Assembly (NCBI RefSeq): GCF_900660605.1
Contig: NZ_LR215024.1
Coordinates: 434,001-498,000 of the forward strand
Reading direction: 5' to 3'
Length of the DNA stretch: 64,000 bases
Origin: Mycoplasmopsis glycophila
GTDB taxonomy: Bacteria > Bacillota_I > Bacilli_A > Mycoplasmatales > Metamycoplasmataceae
Shown in pieces: positions 11,556 to 22,383 of the stretch. Numbering within the stretch: the stretch's first letter is position 1; every line of letters starts with the position of its first letter. Position numbers and translations under genes: made by a program. The notes under the pieces are model-generated. The model did not search any database, was not told the origin of the DNA, and saw only the letters and a program-made list of their open reading frames with translations.

Positions 11556-12461
11556 TTAAATTCTTGCTAATACCTTAATGGACTTGACGCCAGTTGGCCT
11601 AAATTGTCCGCTCACATTTCTAATATATTTTTTCCCTTTGATATCATATCTAATTATTTCATCAATTAAAAAAGAATCTTTTAAATATTCAACATATTTA
11701 TTTAAAGTGTGTGCTGATATATCTGATTTATGCACACTTTTAAAGGTATTACTCAATTTTTGTAAATTAGTAAGACAACCAATATTAGAAGCAAGCACAT
11801 CGGTTAGTTGGTTAATTTCTAATGTATTGACTAATTTATTTCTTTCCAGAATATCTTTTATGTATGTTTCGTTAAAAAGTCTTCTTAAATACTCTCTCTT
11901 GTCATAATCATCTTCCATTTTATTAACAAGAGGTATTCCTCCATATAAAAAGTATTCTTCTCAAACTTTTTCAATTTGATTATGGTGTTGTTCGTTTTCT
12001 CAAACTTCTTTAAAAGACAATGGAAATAAATGAACAACATCTCCTCTCCCTCTTAATGCTGTTTCTATATCTTTTGAAAGAAATTTAGAGTTGCTACCGG
12101 TCACATAGATATCATATTTGTCGTTTCCTAAAAGCTCATTCAAAACTGCGGGAAAATCACTTAATAATTGAATTTCATCAACAAGAATAAAATAGTTACC
12201 TTCTTTTTCGGTTTTTGAATATACAAATTTTAAAAATTCTTCTGGTTCTTGATATTTTAAATTGCTAAAAAAATCTAATTTAATTTCAATTATTTGTTCT
12301 GATTTAATATTATTTGATAGCAAATAATTTTTAAATAATTTAAAAACAAGATATGATTTCCCGGATCTTCTAATACCAGTTACTATTTTGATTAAATTAT
12401 TGTTTATTTTTGAAATTAATTGATTTATATATTTCTCTCTTTTAAAAACATGATCTTTCAT
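11556..12461 (-). pseudogene. AAA ATPase with DUF4143-type C-terminus, apparently 3'-truncated by the ICE
   Basis: From ATG at 12461 (MKDHVFKREKYINQ, with AAAAGGAAAAAAT upstream) the frame runs 301 residues. It has Walker A GIRRSGKSYL and Walker B YFILVDEIQLL, then the ...VTGSNSKFLSKDIETALRGRGDVVHLFPLSFKEVW segment and the YLKDSFLIDEIIRYDIKGKKYI block typical of these ATPases. Family members usually continue with a nuclease-like DUF4143 end of about 90-120 residues. Here the resemblance stops after KKYI (near 11622), and about 22 unrelated residues follow. An in-frame alternative start at 12515 (MYILQEDNG) exists but has a weaker ribosome binding site. These proteins are common, often strain-variable mycoplasma ATPases of uncertain role. 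The truncation next to the ICE end suggests that the element integrated into this gene. Confidence 0.7.
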
Positions 12462-12520
12462 ATTTTTTCCTTTTCTTATATCCACAAGTCCATTGTCTTC
12501 TTGTAAAATGTACATTTTAA

Positions 12521-12730
12521 TACATTCATGTACTAAATTTGAAAAAAATGGCTAAATTTTTCATTTTTACTACATTTATGTACTAAATTTTAAAAAAAAC
12601 CTTCTTTTTTTTAATTTTACTACATTAATGTACTAAATTTTAAAAAAATTGCAAAATTTTTTATTTTTACTACATTTATGCATTAAATTTGAAAAAAATT
12701 GGATTTTTTTTGAATTTTACTACATAGAAT
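12521..12730. repeat. 50-bp tandem repeat array (4 full units plus a partial)
   Basis: Units start at 12521, 12571, 12621, 12671 and (partial) 12721, an exact 50-base period. Each begins with TACATTnATGTAC or a close variant, in which TACATTAATGTA is a perfect palindrome, continues TAAATTT and a run of A, then has a variable middle of about 15 bases and ends TTTTAC. The array lies directly upstream of the minus-strand ATPase start, within its 5' control region. Confidence 0.9.
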
Positions 12731-12831
12731 TTAGTATCTAAACCACATAAATAGCGTATAGTTATCTTATTTAACAGTAAATACCTTTATTAATTTAGAC
12801 TTTATAACTATGTTTTGTTAAAAATGCAAAA

Positions 12832-12862
12832 TAAAAACCACCTGGGATATAGCAGGTAGTTT
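12832..12862 (-). terminator. Terminator of the degV / small membrane protein transcript
   Basis: Stem ACCACCTG / CAGGTAGT (one G-U pair) with an 8-base loop. On the minus strand it is followed by five T. It lies 40 bases after the stop of the small membrane protein and closes the minus-strand operon. Confidence 0.75.
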
Positions 12863-12902
12863 TATAAGTTTTGTGCTTATTTATATTTGCACCAGAGTTT
12901 AA

Positions 12903-13151
12903 TTAAAAGAAGCTACGGTAGAAGAAATAACCAACGCAAAGTATACAAGTTAAGAAGACTAAAACAACAACTATTATTGCTCAAATATAAGTTCGACGGA
13001 ACCTTTTTAGTTCATTTAATTTTTCTTGATCAAGAGAATCAAAATTGTTTTCTTGAATAATTTGTTCAACTAGTTTTTGCTGTTTTTTGTCAATTTTGTA
13101 GTTATGATTAATTGGTAAAATTGTTTTTCTTTTCTTTTTTGTGCTTTTCAT
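12903..13151 (-). CDS. Small single-pass membrane protein, unknown function
   Basis: An 82-residue frame: MKSTKKKRKTILPINHNYK, then a charged middle (QKLVEQIIQENNFDSLDQEK), RFRRTYIW with a UGA Trp, and a C-terminal hydrophobic helix (AIIVVVLVFLTCILCVGYFF) ending YRSFF. The lysine-rich N-terminal half should be cytoplasmic with the helix at the C-terminus, a tail-anchored layout. It starts 3 bases after the DegV stop, so the two are almost certainly co-transcribed and translationally coupled, and it has its own terminator behind it. I do not recognise a named family. The gene is real by its position, its ribosome binding context and the UGA use. Confidence 0.72.
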
Positions 13152-13154
13152 AAA

Positions 13155-14009
13155 TTAATTAGTTTCAAGTTTTGGCATCACAGTTACACTGAATGCTTCT
13201 GGGCCAGTATGAACAGCAACAACAGACGAAGTTAACTGTTCGTGTTTGAATGCAATTGCTTTTTCGCTAGCTATTTTTTTGACTAAATTATTAACTTCTT
13301 CATCAATCCCATGCATTCAATTAAATTCAACTTGGGTTAAATTGTTTTGAATAATAAAATCATTTGTTTTATCAAATAATTTACCGATTACTCCTTTAAG
13401 AGTACGTTTTAAACCAAGCACGCTTACTTTACCTTCGATATCATAATTAAGAAGTGGAACCATTGAAATTGTGCTTAAAATAAGTTTTTTAACACCAGTT
13501 AGTCTACCGCCTTTAATCATGTAATCTAAATTTTTAGGAACAAGTAAAGTGAGTGAGTCTTGATTAATTTCTGCAATACTTTTAATAAGCTTATCGATAG
13601 GCATGTTCTTTTCTTCGTAATTTTTACGAGCAAAAAGAGCAACATTGACAAATTGAATCCCTGAAAAATGATTGTCAATTACATGTACATTCGCTTTTTC
13701 TGCAGCAAAGGTTTTTAAATACTTATTTGTCGAAGAAAGATTTTCATGCAATGTTAGAACTATTACATCATCATACTTTTCTGAAGCTTCTTGAACTGTT
13801 TTTTCAATTGTGTCAAGAACAGGAAGGCTACTAAAGAAGCTTTTTGCGCTTTGTAGCTTAAGTAAAATACTAAGATGATCATCTTTACCATCTTGGTATT
13901 TTTGTCCATCTATTTCTACTTGTAAAGGTAAAAAATAGAATCCTAATTGATTTGCTTCTTCTACAGTTAATCCTGAGAAAGAGTCGATGATAATACCTAA
14001 TTTTTTCAT
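13155..14009 (-). CDS. DegV family fatty-acid-binding protein
   Basis: A 284-residue protein, normal for the family. It starts MKKLGIIIDSFSGLTVEEANQLGFYFLPLQVEIDGQKYQD, the DegV opening with a conserved Asp-Ser that lines the lipid headgroup site. It continues with TSxP-like SSLPVLDTIEKTVQEA, VIVLTLHENLSSTNKYLKTFA, VHVIDNHFSGIQF, and KNLDYMIKGGRLTGVKKLI, the diagnostic LDYLxKGGRI block. DegV (FakB-like) proteins hold one fatty acid and in Firmicutes present it to FakA kinase for activation to acyl phosphate, which suits a mycoplasma that imports its fatty acids. The last 53 residues follow a UGA Trp at 13316. It heads a two-gene minus-strand operon. Specificity cannot be read from the sequence. 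Confidence 0.88.
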
Positions 14010-14250
14010 ATTTAGATTATATTACATATTTTTAAAAATGAAAATACAAGATGAGCAAGCTAATTCTGCTATCAAAAATTTGAAAACTCTGATTAAGTTT
14101 TTAACAAGCAACTTCGTTTTTTACCAGTTTTTTTAATATGTTTTAAAAGTCAAATTGTTTTAATAAAATTCAATTATAATAATTAATAAATATCAGTACT
14201 TTAATCTTCAAATTATGAAGAGCTAGTTTTAAAAATAATTAAGGAGAAAT
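14010..14250. promoter_or_regulatory. Divergent promoter region between degV and the ABC-F gene
   Basis: 240 bases without a gene between two divergently transcribed units. On the plus side a TATAAT lies at about 14175 and a good Shine-Dalgarno (AAGGAG) precedes the ATG at 14251. On the minus side the degV start has an AT-rich promoter-like stretch within 25 bases. I see no convincing operator or structured leader. Confidence 0.45.
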
Positions 14251-15873
<1,623 letters not shown>

Positions 15874-15875
15874 GA

Positions 15876-16556
15876 ATGAATCGTTTTTTCGTTACTGAAA
15901 AACAAGGCGAAAGTTTTCTTTTGTCAAAAGAAAATTTGCAACATCTTAAAGTAATTCGAATTGGTGAAAAACCATTTATTTGCGTTTACCAAAATGAATT
16001 TTATGAATGTGTTTTAGAAATAGAAAAAGCTAAAATTATTCGAAAAATTAGCGAGAATCACGAATATCCTTTTGAAGTGATTTTAGCAATTAGTGTAATT
16101 AAATTTGAAAGATTCGAATGACTTTTACAAAAAGCAACCGAACTTGGAGTTACCAAAATTATCCCGATGATTAGTGAACACACTAATTTTGAACTCTTAA
16201 AATATGACAAATTCGAAAAGAAAAGAGAGCGTTTTGAAACAATTCTGAAAAACGCAGCGGAACAATCTTTTCGAAATATTATCCCTCACTTAACCAAGTT
16301 GATGAAATTTGAGGAAGTTATCAAAATTCAAGCTGATTTTAGATTTCTTGCTCATGAAAAAAATAATTTATCTATGCCAATCAAGAACAATATTGATGGT
16401 AATGTACTTTTTTTAGTTGGACCAGAAGGTGGATTTAGCGACAAAGAAAATTTATTAGCAATTGAAAATGGAGTTAACTCTGTTTCTCTTGGTAGTCGAA
16501 TTTTAAGAGCAGAAACAGCTTGTCTCTTTTTGCTCTCTCAATTAAAAATTTATTAA
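15876..16556 (+). CDS. rsmE: 16S rRNA (uracil1498-N3)-methyltransferase RsmE
   Basis: A 226-residue SPOUT methyltransferase. The N-terminal PUA-like part (MNRFFVTEKQGESFLLSKENLQHLKVIRIG) is followed by LLQKATELGVTKIIPMISEHTNF, the AEQSFRNIIPHL block, and the C-terminal knot with FLVGPEGGFSDKE and LGSRILRAETACLFLLSQL, the SAM-binding trefoil motifs. It methylates U1498 of 16S rRNA in the assembled 30S subunit. The start is 2 bases after the ABC-F stop, so a ribosome-related pair is co-transcribed. The protein is slightly shorter than the usual 240-250 residues but keeps all core motifs. Confidence 0.93.
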
Positions 16557-16594
16557 TTTAAATACTAAATACAAATTTTAAAAGGAGAAACAAT

Positions 16595-17251
16595 ATGTTA
16601 ATTGGAATTTCAGGAATGATAGGTAGCGGTAAAAGTGTTTTATCAGAAAAATTGATTAAACATTACAAGAAAAATGCACTTTTACTTAATGAATTCGAAG
16701 AAGAAGATGAAGTTTTTAACACAATGTTAAAATGACTTTATGATCGTAAACCTAATTTTGATATAACATTTCAAACTTATGCAATCGAGCACCATTTAGG
16801 TATGGTGGAACAAATTAAAAATGATTTTAAAAATAAAGCAATGAATCCTGCAAAAGACATTATCTTTTTAGATCGTTTTATTGCAGAGCACTATGTTTTT
16901 GCAACCGTAAATCTTTCGCATTCAAGTCAAAAAATTAAAGACGCTTATGAAGCTCTTTTTGCGAAAATGGTTACTAAAGAAGATATTCCTGAATTTGCAA
17001 TTTTTTTAGATGTTTCTCCAACTGAATTTAAAAAGAGGCTTTTTGCTAGAGGAAGAAAGGTTGAAATTGATAGTTTTGACCAAAATAAAGATTATTTCGA
17101 CCATCTTTTAAGAATTTACAAAGATACTTTTGAAAAAGTAGCTAATAGATATCAAATTAAATTCGAAATTATTGATACAAATGATTTAACAGAACAACAA
17201 GTTTTTGAAAAAGCAGTCGAATTAATTGAAAAGCACAAAAAGGAAAAATAA
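16595..17251 (+). CDS. Deoxynucleoside kinase (dAK/dGK type)
   Basis: A 218-residue kinase starting MLIGISGMIGSGKSVLSEKL, a P-loop at residues 7-14. It continues with LNEFEEEDEVFNTMLKWLYD, the substrate loop FQTYAIEHHLGMVEQ, the LDRFIAEHYVF (DR) motif, and FLDVSPTEFKKRLFARGRKVEI with the arginine-rich lid. It phosphorylates deoxynucleosides in salvage; the mycoplasma enzymes of this type favour deoxyadenosine or deoxyguanosine, which I cannot decide here. AAAGGAG lies 8 bases before the ATG. hpt follows 2 bases after the stop, giving a purine salvage operon that suits an organism without de novo purine synthesis. Confidence 0.9.
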
Positions 17252-17253
17252 TT

Positions 17254-17805
17254 ATGAAAAATCATCCAAAAATCAAAAAAATTCTTTTTGATCAAGAATT
17301 TATCGAACAAAGAATTTTAGATTGTTCAAATTGAATTAATCAAACTTATGCTAATTCTGATAATTTAATTCTTGTTGGTTTATTAAAAGGTTCTGTACCA
17401 TTTTTAGCTCAACTTATTAAAAATGTCAAAATTGATCATGCAATTGATTTTATGACAGCAAGTAGTTACGCTGGAACTCACGCATCAACAGGTAATGTTA
17501 AAATTATTATGGATCTAGCACAAGATATTACAGGTAAGGATGTTCTTGTTGTTGAAGATATTATTGATAGCGGAATTACACTTTCAAAAATTAAAGAAAT
17601 CTTACTTGCTCGTCACCCAAGGTCTCTTAAAATAATTACTTTAATGGACAAACCATATAATCGTAAAGTAGATCTACATGCTGATTTTTATGGTTTTCAA
17701 GTACCAGATGAATTTTTGGTTGGTTATGGACTTGACTATCAAGAACAATTACGTAATTTACCTTTTGTTGGTGTTTTTGATGAAAAATATTTAATTAAAA
17801 AATAG
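17254..17805 (+). CDS. hpt: Hypoxanthine phosphoribosyltransferase
   Basis: A 183-residue type I phosphoribosyltransferase. It has the N-terminal ILFDQEFIEQRI segment, LILVGLLKGSVPFLAQLIKN, the flexible-loop region MTASSYAGTHASTGNVKI, and the PRPP-binding motif VLVVEDIIDSGITL with paired acidic residues. It ends with KIITLMDKPYNRKVDLHADFYGFQVPDEFLVGYGLDYQE, the purine-binding end. It makes IMP and usually GMP from free bases and PRPP. It is second in an operon with the deoxynucleoside kinase and is followed by a strong terminator. Confidence 0.95.
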
Positions 17806-17850
17806 ATTCAACACTTAAACACCAGATATATTAAAAATCTAGTTTTTGCA

Positions 17851-17880
17851 AAAAAACACCTTAAAAGGTGTTTTTTTTCT
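17851..17880 (+). terminator. Terminator after hpt
   Basis: Perfect stem AACACCTT / AAGGTGTT with a 2-base loop, a preceding A-run and a following run of eight T. The symmetric A/T flanks let it also stop minus-strand transcription from the right. Confidence 0.9.
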
Positions 17881-17911
17881 TATTGTTTTGTGATTGTAAT
17901 TTACAAATTAA

Positions 17912-18220
17912 TTATGAAAACTTAATTATTGTTTTTACTTTTGAATTTCCTTTAGCAACTTTATCTAGCGCACTATTTATATTGATAAAATCAAAAACAG
18001 TATCCACAGAAGGTTTGATTTTAAGTTTATGAATATTAAAGTTGAATGAACCTTTTTCTTTTTGAATAAGATTAGAACTAACAAGCATACCTATTACTTT
18101 TCGCACAAAACTTGCATTTGTATTGATGCTTTTTGCTATTTGTTCTGATGTTAATTTTTCCTTGGGTTTAGAAAGCATAATCAAAATGTGAATAGCAACA
18201 GACAGTTTAACATTATTTAT
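17912..18220 (-). CDS. Rrf2 family transcriptional regulator, start codon uncertain
   Basis: The frame reads VKLSVAIHILIMLSKPKEKL, TSEQIAKSINTNASFVRKVIGML and SSNLIQKEKGSFNFNIH, the winged helix of Rrf2 proteins. The family's conserved opening (M-K-L-S-V-A-I-H) is present, but the expected start is a GTT (Val). The first in-frame ATG (18184) lies inside helix 1. The best-placed initiation signal is AAAGAAAGG before ATA at 18220, a start allowed in code 4. No cysteines for an Fe-S cluster are visible, so it is probably not an IscR-type sensor. The short C-terminus gives 102 residues, below the common 130-150. Its target is unknown. On the minus strand just upstream (18296-18368) a fragment reads FCIGADFGFWNIKKRK before a stop. 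Confidence 0.65.
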   Translation of the reverse strand: MNNVKLSVAIHILIMLSKPKEKLTSEQIAKSINTNASFVRKVIGMLVSSNLIQKEKGSFNFNIHKLKIKPSVDTVFDFININSALDKVAKGNSKVKTIIKFS

Positions 18221-18450
18221 AAACTACCTTTCTTTGTTAAATTGTATTTATGACAGATACAGTTATACATCTAAAAAGAGAAATTGTTTATTTTCTTTTT
18301 TTGATATTCCAAAATCCAAAATCAGCACCAATACAAAATTCAGTAAATTTAGATTCTTTTAATAAGTTTTGTTAAAAAATGAAAGATATAAATTAAATTT
18401 ATTTATAATTAAAATATTACTTTTAAATAAAAAAGGAAAACAGAGGTCAA
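18221..18450. other. Intergenic region with a possible gene remnant
   Basis: The minus strand at 18296-18368 reads as about 23 coherent residues ending FCIGADFGFWNIKKRK and a TAA, with no start or upstream frame. This could be the leftover C-terminus of a deleted gene. The promoter of the EzrA-like gene (TATAAT-like sequences near 18400) lies on the other side. Nothing else is recognisable. Confidence 0.3.
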
Positions 18451-20049
18451 ATGCCAAAATACATTCTATCATTACTTATTTTTATTGTTATTTTATTGTT
18501 TATTTTGTTATTTTTCTTCATTTTTAAGTTTGTTCAAAATTTAATTATTAAGAAAAATAAAAATAAAATTAATAATCTTTTCTTAAAGATACAAAGATCA
18601 TTAAACACATCGGAAGCTACTGTTAAAAAAGCAGAATCATTACAAAGAACTAAAAAAATAGAGTATGGCGCACTTTACGAAGAACTTACTAAAATATTAA
18701 AAAATATGAATCAAATTGCTTATAAATTTAAAGAAGATAAAGAAGAACTTTTAGACCTTCTTAAAAATCGTAAATTAAGTAAGTTTTTCAAAGAAAAAGA
18801 CAAAATCAATAATGTTGAAGCTGCATTTTCAAAGTATGAGGAAAAATTAATCGAAAAATCAAAAAGTTTCAATATCCCTTGGTTAATTATTGATGATGAC
18901 TTTTCGAACATGCTTGATATTTCGCAAAATCTTCTTAATTTACTTGAAAATAAAAAATATAACCTAACAATCCTTCATCCGCTTTGAAAAACAAAAATTC
19001 AGTCATTTAGAGAAAGTTTAAATGCAATCGAAAAATCTAAATTAAGTGCAGACTTCGAAAAAGCTCACGAAGATATTGCGAAAGCAAAAGAATTAATTGC
19101 TAAATTATTGGTTGAAATTAATAAAATCGAGAAAATTGAATATGTTTGATTTTATAAACTTCCAGCTACATTGCAAAGATATGTCCAAGACAATATTTTA
19201 TCTCAAAGTGATAAAGAATATTATGGTCTATTACTTTCTGATATTAAAAATAGTCATAAAAATATTCAGGATTTTGATATAAATTCAACTATCTTAAAAA
19301 TTAAGAGTTCATATGAAGTTTTATATGATAAACAAAGCGAAATTAATAAAAGAGCACTGATTCAAAAGTTTCAAAGAAACAATAAGGCATTAATTCAAAA
19401 AATTATTTTAGACATCAAAGACAAATTAAATAGGTTAAAAGAACCGAATGATAAAATGATTGACTCTTTAAATCTTATTCAAAATCAATTTAAGGATGAT
19501 ACTCTTGATAACACCGAAACATATAAACAAAAAGTGGAGCAATTTATTTTTCATGCTAAAAGAATTGAGAAAGAATACTTTTATGTTTTAAACAAGAATA
19601 CTTTAAAAGATTTTGCAATCAAAGAAGAGGCAAAAGAAATTTTTAATAGTTTAAACATTTATTATAAACTTGCAACTAGTATCTATTGAGATAATAGCAA
19701 AGATTCAGCTGAGTTATTAGCTCATTTAAAATCTTTTTATAATAGTTATTTTTCTAAAAAAATTGAAAAAGAAGTTATTGAAAAAATTTGACTTGATTGA
19801 ATTAAATTATTAAGCACTTCACTTGGGGTCATTGCTCAAAATGAAATGTTTTTATTAATGTTTAAAAAACTTGAAAGTTATTTAGTTTCAAATTCTAAAT
19901 ATCGTAATAAAACAAAAGAAGTGCATGAGATACTTACTAGTTCTTATGAATTTTTAAATCAAAAAAACTTTAAAGAAGCTTACTTTTCATTAAAAAAATA
20001 TATAAGCAAAAACAAAAGGAATGAATTATGAAATACGACAAAATTTTAA
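18451..20049 (+). CDS. EzrA-like membrane-anchored coiled-coil protein
   Basis: A 532-residue protein with one N-terminal membrane helix (YILSLLIFIVILLFILLFFFIF) followed by about 490 residues of charged coiled coil rich in Lys, Glu, Leu and Ile. This is the topology of EzrA, the septation ring regulator that restrains FtsZ in Firmicutes. The gene lies directly upstream of thiI, as ezrA does in Bacillus (with a sulfurtransferase between), which supports the call. Because UGA is Trp, the frame does not end at 20031 but continues WNTTKF to a TAA at 20047-20049, overlapping thiI by 22 bases. AAAGGAAAACAGAGG precedes the start. Sequence similarity to EzrA is weak by eye, so the name rests on topology and synteny. 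Confidence 0.65.
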
Positions 20050-21179
20050 TTCGCTACGGTGAACTAGTTTTAAAAAAGAAAAATCGGAAAGCATTCATCA
20101 ATCAGTTAACAAATAACATCAAACATATTGTTGGGTCTCAACCGACAGTTGAATTTGACCGTATGTATCTTGACTATACAGACGAAAATTTTTCAAAGCT
20201 AAATTATATTTTCGGAATTAGTTCATACTCACCTGTTGTGGTTGTTCAAAATGATGTAGAACTTTTCAAAGAAAAAGTTCTAGAAATGATTTTGCCAACA
20301 ACAAAAACGTTCAAAATTCAAGCACGTAGAAATTTCAAAAAATTTGAATATACAAGCGATCAAATTAATCATTTATTAGGTGGACATGTTCTTAAAAATA
20401 CTGATTTAAAAGTAGATGTTCACAGTCCAGATCAAATTTTTTACGTTGAGGTAAGACATAATCAAACTTATATTTTCTCAAACTATCAAAAAGGCCTTGG
20501 TGGTCTACCTGTTGGAGTTTCTGGGAAAGTTTTACATCTTATTTCAGGAGGGTTCGATTCACCTGTGGCAGCATTTCAAATGATGAAAAGAGGACTTAAG
20601 GTAGATTTTTTAACATTCATTACACCACCTCAAACTGACCAAAGAACAATTGATAAAATTTCAAATTTAGTCAAAACTCTTAATAGATATCAAGTGAGTT
20701 CAAATTTATTAATTGCTGATTATTCGCATTTAATGAACTATATTGCTATGGTTTCAAAAGAGTCATATAAAATCACTCTAATGCGTCGTAGTTTCTATCG
20801 AATTGCTGAACAAATTGCTCATAAATACGGTCAATTAGCAATCAGTAATGGTGATAATTTAGGTCAAGTTGCTTCTCAAACTTTAGAATCTTTATCAGTG
20901 ATTGGTAGTGCTACACAAATGGAAATTTTAAGACCATTACTTACTTTTGATAAAAACGAAATCATTGATATTGCTAAAAAAATAGATACACATGATATTT
21001 CTATCATTCAAGCTAATGAAACATGTGAACTTTTTGCTCCAAAAGAACCAGTTACAAGACCTAGTTTAGAAGTAGCTCTTGAACTGGAAAGTGAACTAAA
21101 CATGATTTTACCACTTGAAAAAGAACTTCTTGAAGGTAAAATCGAGCTAGTTAAATTTAATAAAAAAGATTTAATCTAA
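20028..21179 (+). CDS. thiI: tRNA 4-thiouridine synthetase ThiI
   Basis: A 383-residue protein of standard mycoplasma length. It has an N-terminal ferredoxin-like and THUMP domain (MKYDKILIRYGELVLKKKN ... FKIQARRNFKKFEY ... VEVRHNQTYIF), then the PP-loop ATP pyrophosphatase motif SGGFDSPVAAF near residue 175. The MRRSFYRIAEQIA and SNGDNLGQVASQTLESL blocks follow, then ANETCELFAPKEPVTRPS with the conserved cysteine. It adenylates U8 of tRNA and takes sulfur from a cysteine desulfurase to make s4U. No rhodanese domain is present, typical of Gram-positive forms. It starts inside the 3' end of the EzrA-like gene and has its own ribosome binding site (AAAAGGAATGAATT). Confidence 0.95.
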   Translation: MKYDKILIRYGELVLKKKNRKAFINQLTNNIKHIVGSQPTVEFDRMYLDYTDENFSKLNYIFGISSYSPVVVVQNDVELFKEKVLEMILPTTKTFKIQARRNFKKFEYTSDQINHLLGGHVLKNTDLKVDVHSPDQIFYVEVRHNQTYIFSNYQKGLGGLPVGVSGKVLHLISGGFDSPVAAFQMMKRGLKVDFLTFITPPQTDQRTIDKISNLVKTLNRYQVSSNLLIADYSHLMNYIAMVSKESYKITLMRRSFYRIAEQIAHKYGQLAISNGDNLGQVASQTLESLSVIGSATQMEILRPLLTFDKNEIIDIAKKIDTHDISIIQANETCELFAPKEPVTRPSLEVALELESELNMILPLEKELLEGKIELVKFNKKDLI

Positions 21180-21193
21180 AACAACGCAAAGAG

Positions 21194-21226
21194 ACATAAA
21201 AGGTTCACCCCCTTTTATGTTTTTTA
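21194..21226 (+). terminator. Terminator after thiI
   Basis: Stem ACATAAAAGG / CCTTTTATGT with a short loop (TTCACCC), followed by six T. It separates the ezrA-like/thiI pair from prfA. Confidence 0.88.
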
Positions 21227-21303
21227 TACTTTAAGCCAAAATATTTAGCTTTTAAAAGGGTTTTTAAGTTTTTGATTAATTTAAATGGTAAAATAATAAC
21301 ACT

Positions 21304-22383
21304 ATGGAAAATACAATGTATAACTCTTTATTACAAATTAAACAAAAACATGATGAATTAGAAAAACAATTATTAAATCCTGATGTTGTTTCTGACATTA
21401 AAAATTACACTAAAATTACTAAAGAGATAAACTCAATTAAAGATATTGTCAAAGCTTTCGATCAATATTTGCAAGCTGAAGAAAATTTAAAAAATGCTAA
21501 AGAAATTTTAATTGTAGAAAAAGATGAAGATCTTATTTTTCTTGCTAAAAGTGAAATTTCAGAATCTGAAGCAAAAATGTCTAAACTAGCAGATGAACTT
21601 AAAATTTTAATTTTACCTAAAGATGAAAACGACAATAAAGACGTTATTGTTGAAATTCGTGGAGCTGCAGGTGGAGATGAGGCTAATATTTTTGCTGGTG
21701 ATTTATTTAGAATGTATCAAAAATGATGTTCACAAAACGACATGAAAACAACACTTTTAGAATCTTCAGCTGCTGAAGGGGGAGGTTTTTCATTAGTGAC
21801 TTTTTCGGTAAAGGGTGATAAACCTTATTCAAAACTTAAATTTGAAAGCGGTGTTCATAGAGTTCAACGTGTACCAGTTACAGAAACTAAAGGTCGTGTT
21901 CACACTTCAACAGCAACAGTCACTATCATGCCTGAAATAGATGATGATGTTGAAATTGAAATCAAATCAGAAGATTTAAGAATTGATGTTTTCCGTTCAA
22001 GTGGAAATGGTGGTCAATCAGTTAATACAACTGATTCCGCCGTTAGAATCACACACTTTCCAAGTGGAATTGTAGTTTCTTGTCAAGAAGGAAAAAGTCA
22101 AATTCAAAACAAAGAAATAGCAATGAGAATTTTAAAATCTAAACTTTATGATATTGAAATACAAAAAAAACAGCAAGAAGAAGCTGGTTATCGTAAACTT
22201 GCAGGTAGTGGAGCAAGAAGTGAAAAAATCAGAACTTATAACTATCCACAAGATCGTGTAACTGATCATAGAATAGGTTTTTCAACTAGCTTATCTCCAA
22301 TCATGGAAGGGAAATTAAATCCTATTATTGATGCACTTTTAGCAGAAGAACAAAACGAAAAAATCAAAGAAGCAGGTATTTAA
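21304..22383 (+). CDS. prfA: Peptide chain release factor 1
   Basis: A 359-residue class I release factor. The N-terminal coiled coil ([21 protein letters not shown]) is followed by [24 protein letters not shown] and the [12 protein letters not shown] block. The catalytic GGQ is in [21 protein letters not shown] near residue 235, which places the glutamine at the peptidyl transferase centre. It decodes UAA and UAG; in a UGA=Trp organism it is the only release factor needed and RF2 is absent, which fits. Its stop codon overlaps the prmC start (TAATG), so the factor and its own methylase are translationally coupled. Confidence 0.96.

Larger units (their letters stand above)
11145..11620. other. 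Non-coding right end of the ICE
   Basis: About 475 bases without a convincing gene between the transposase and the truncated ATPase gene. It holds the TTGGAA repeats at 11157-11274, a long AT hairpin at 11301-11323, and a locally GC-rich stretch around 11380-11420 containing the palindrome GCACGTGC, unusual in this AT-rich window. The distal boundary is placed near 11622 only because the minus-strand ATPase gene loses its family resemblance there. I cannot see the left ICE end, so the terminal inverted repeat cannot be defined. Confidence 0.5.

Noticed and set aside
12521-12730. CRISPR array
   Set aside because: The period is regular, but the variable part is only about 15 bases and AT-only, there are four units, and no cas gene is near. 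A palindromic tandem repeat is the better reading.
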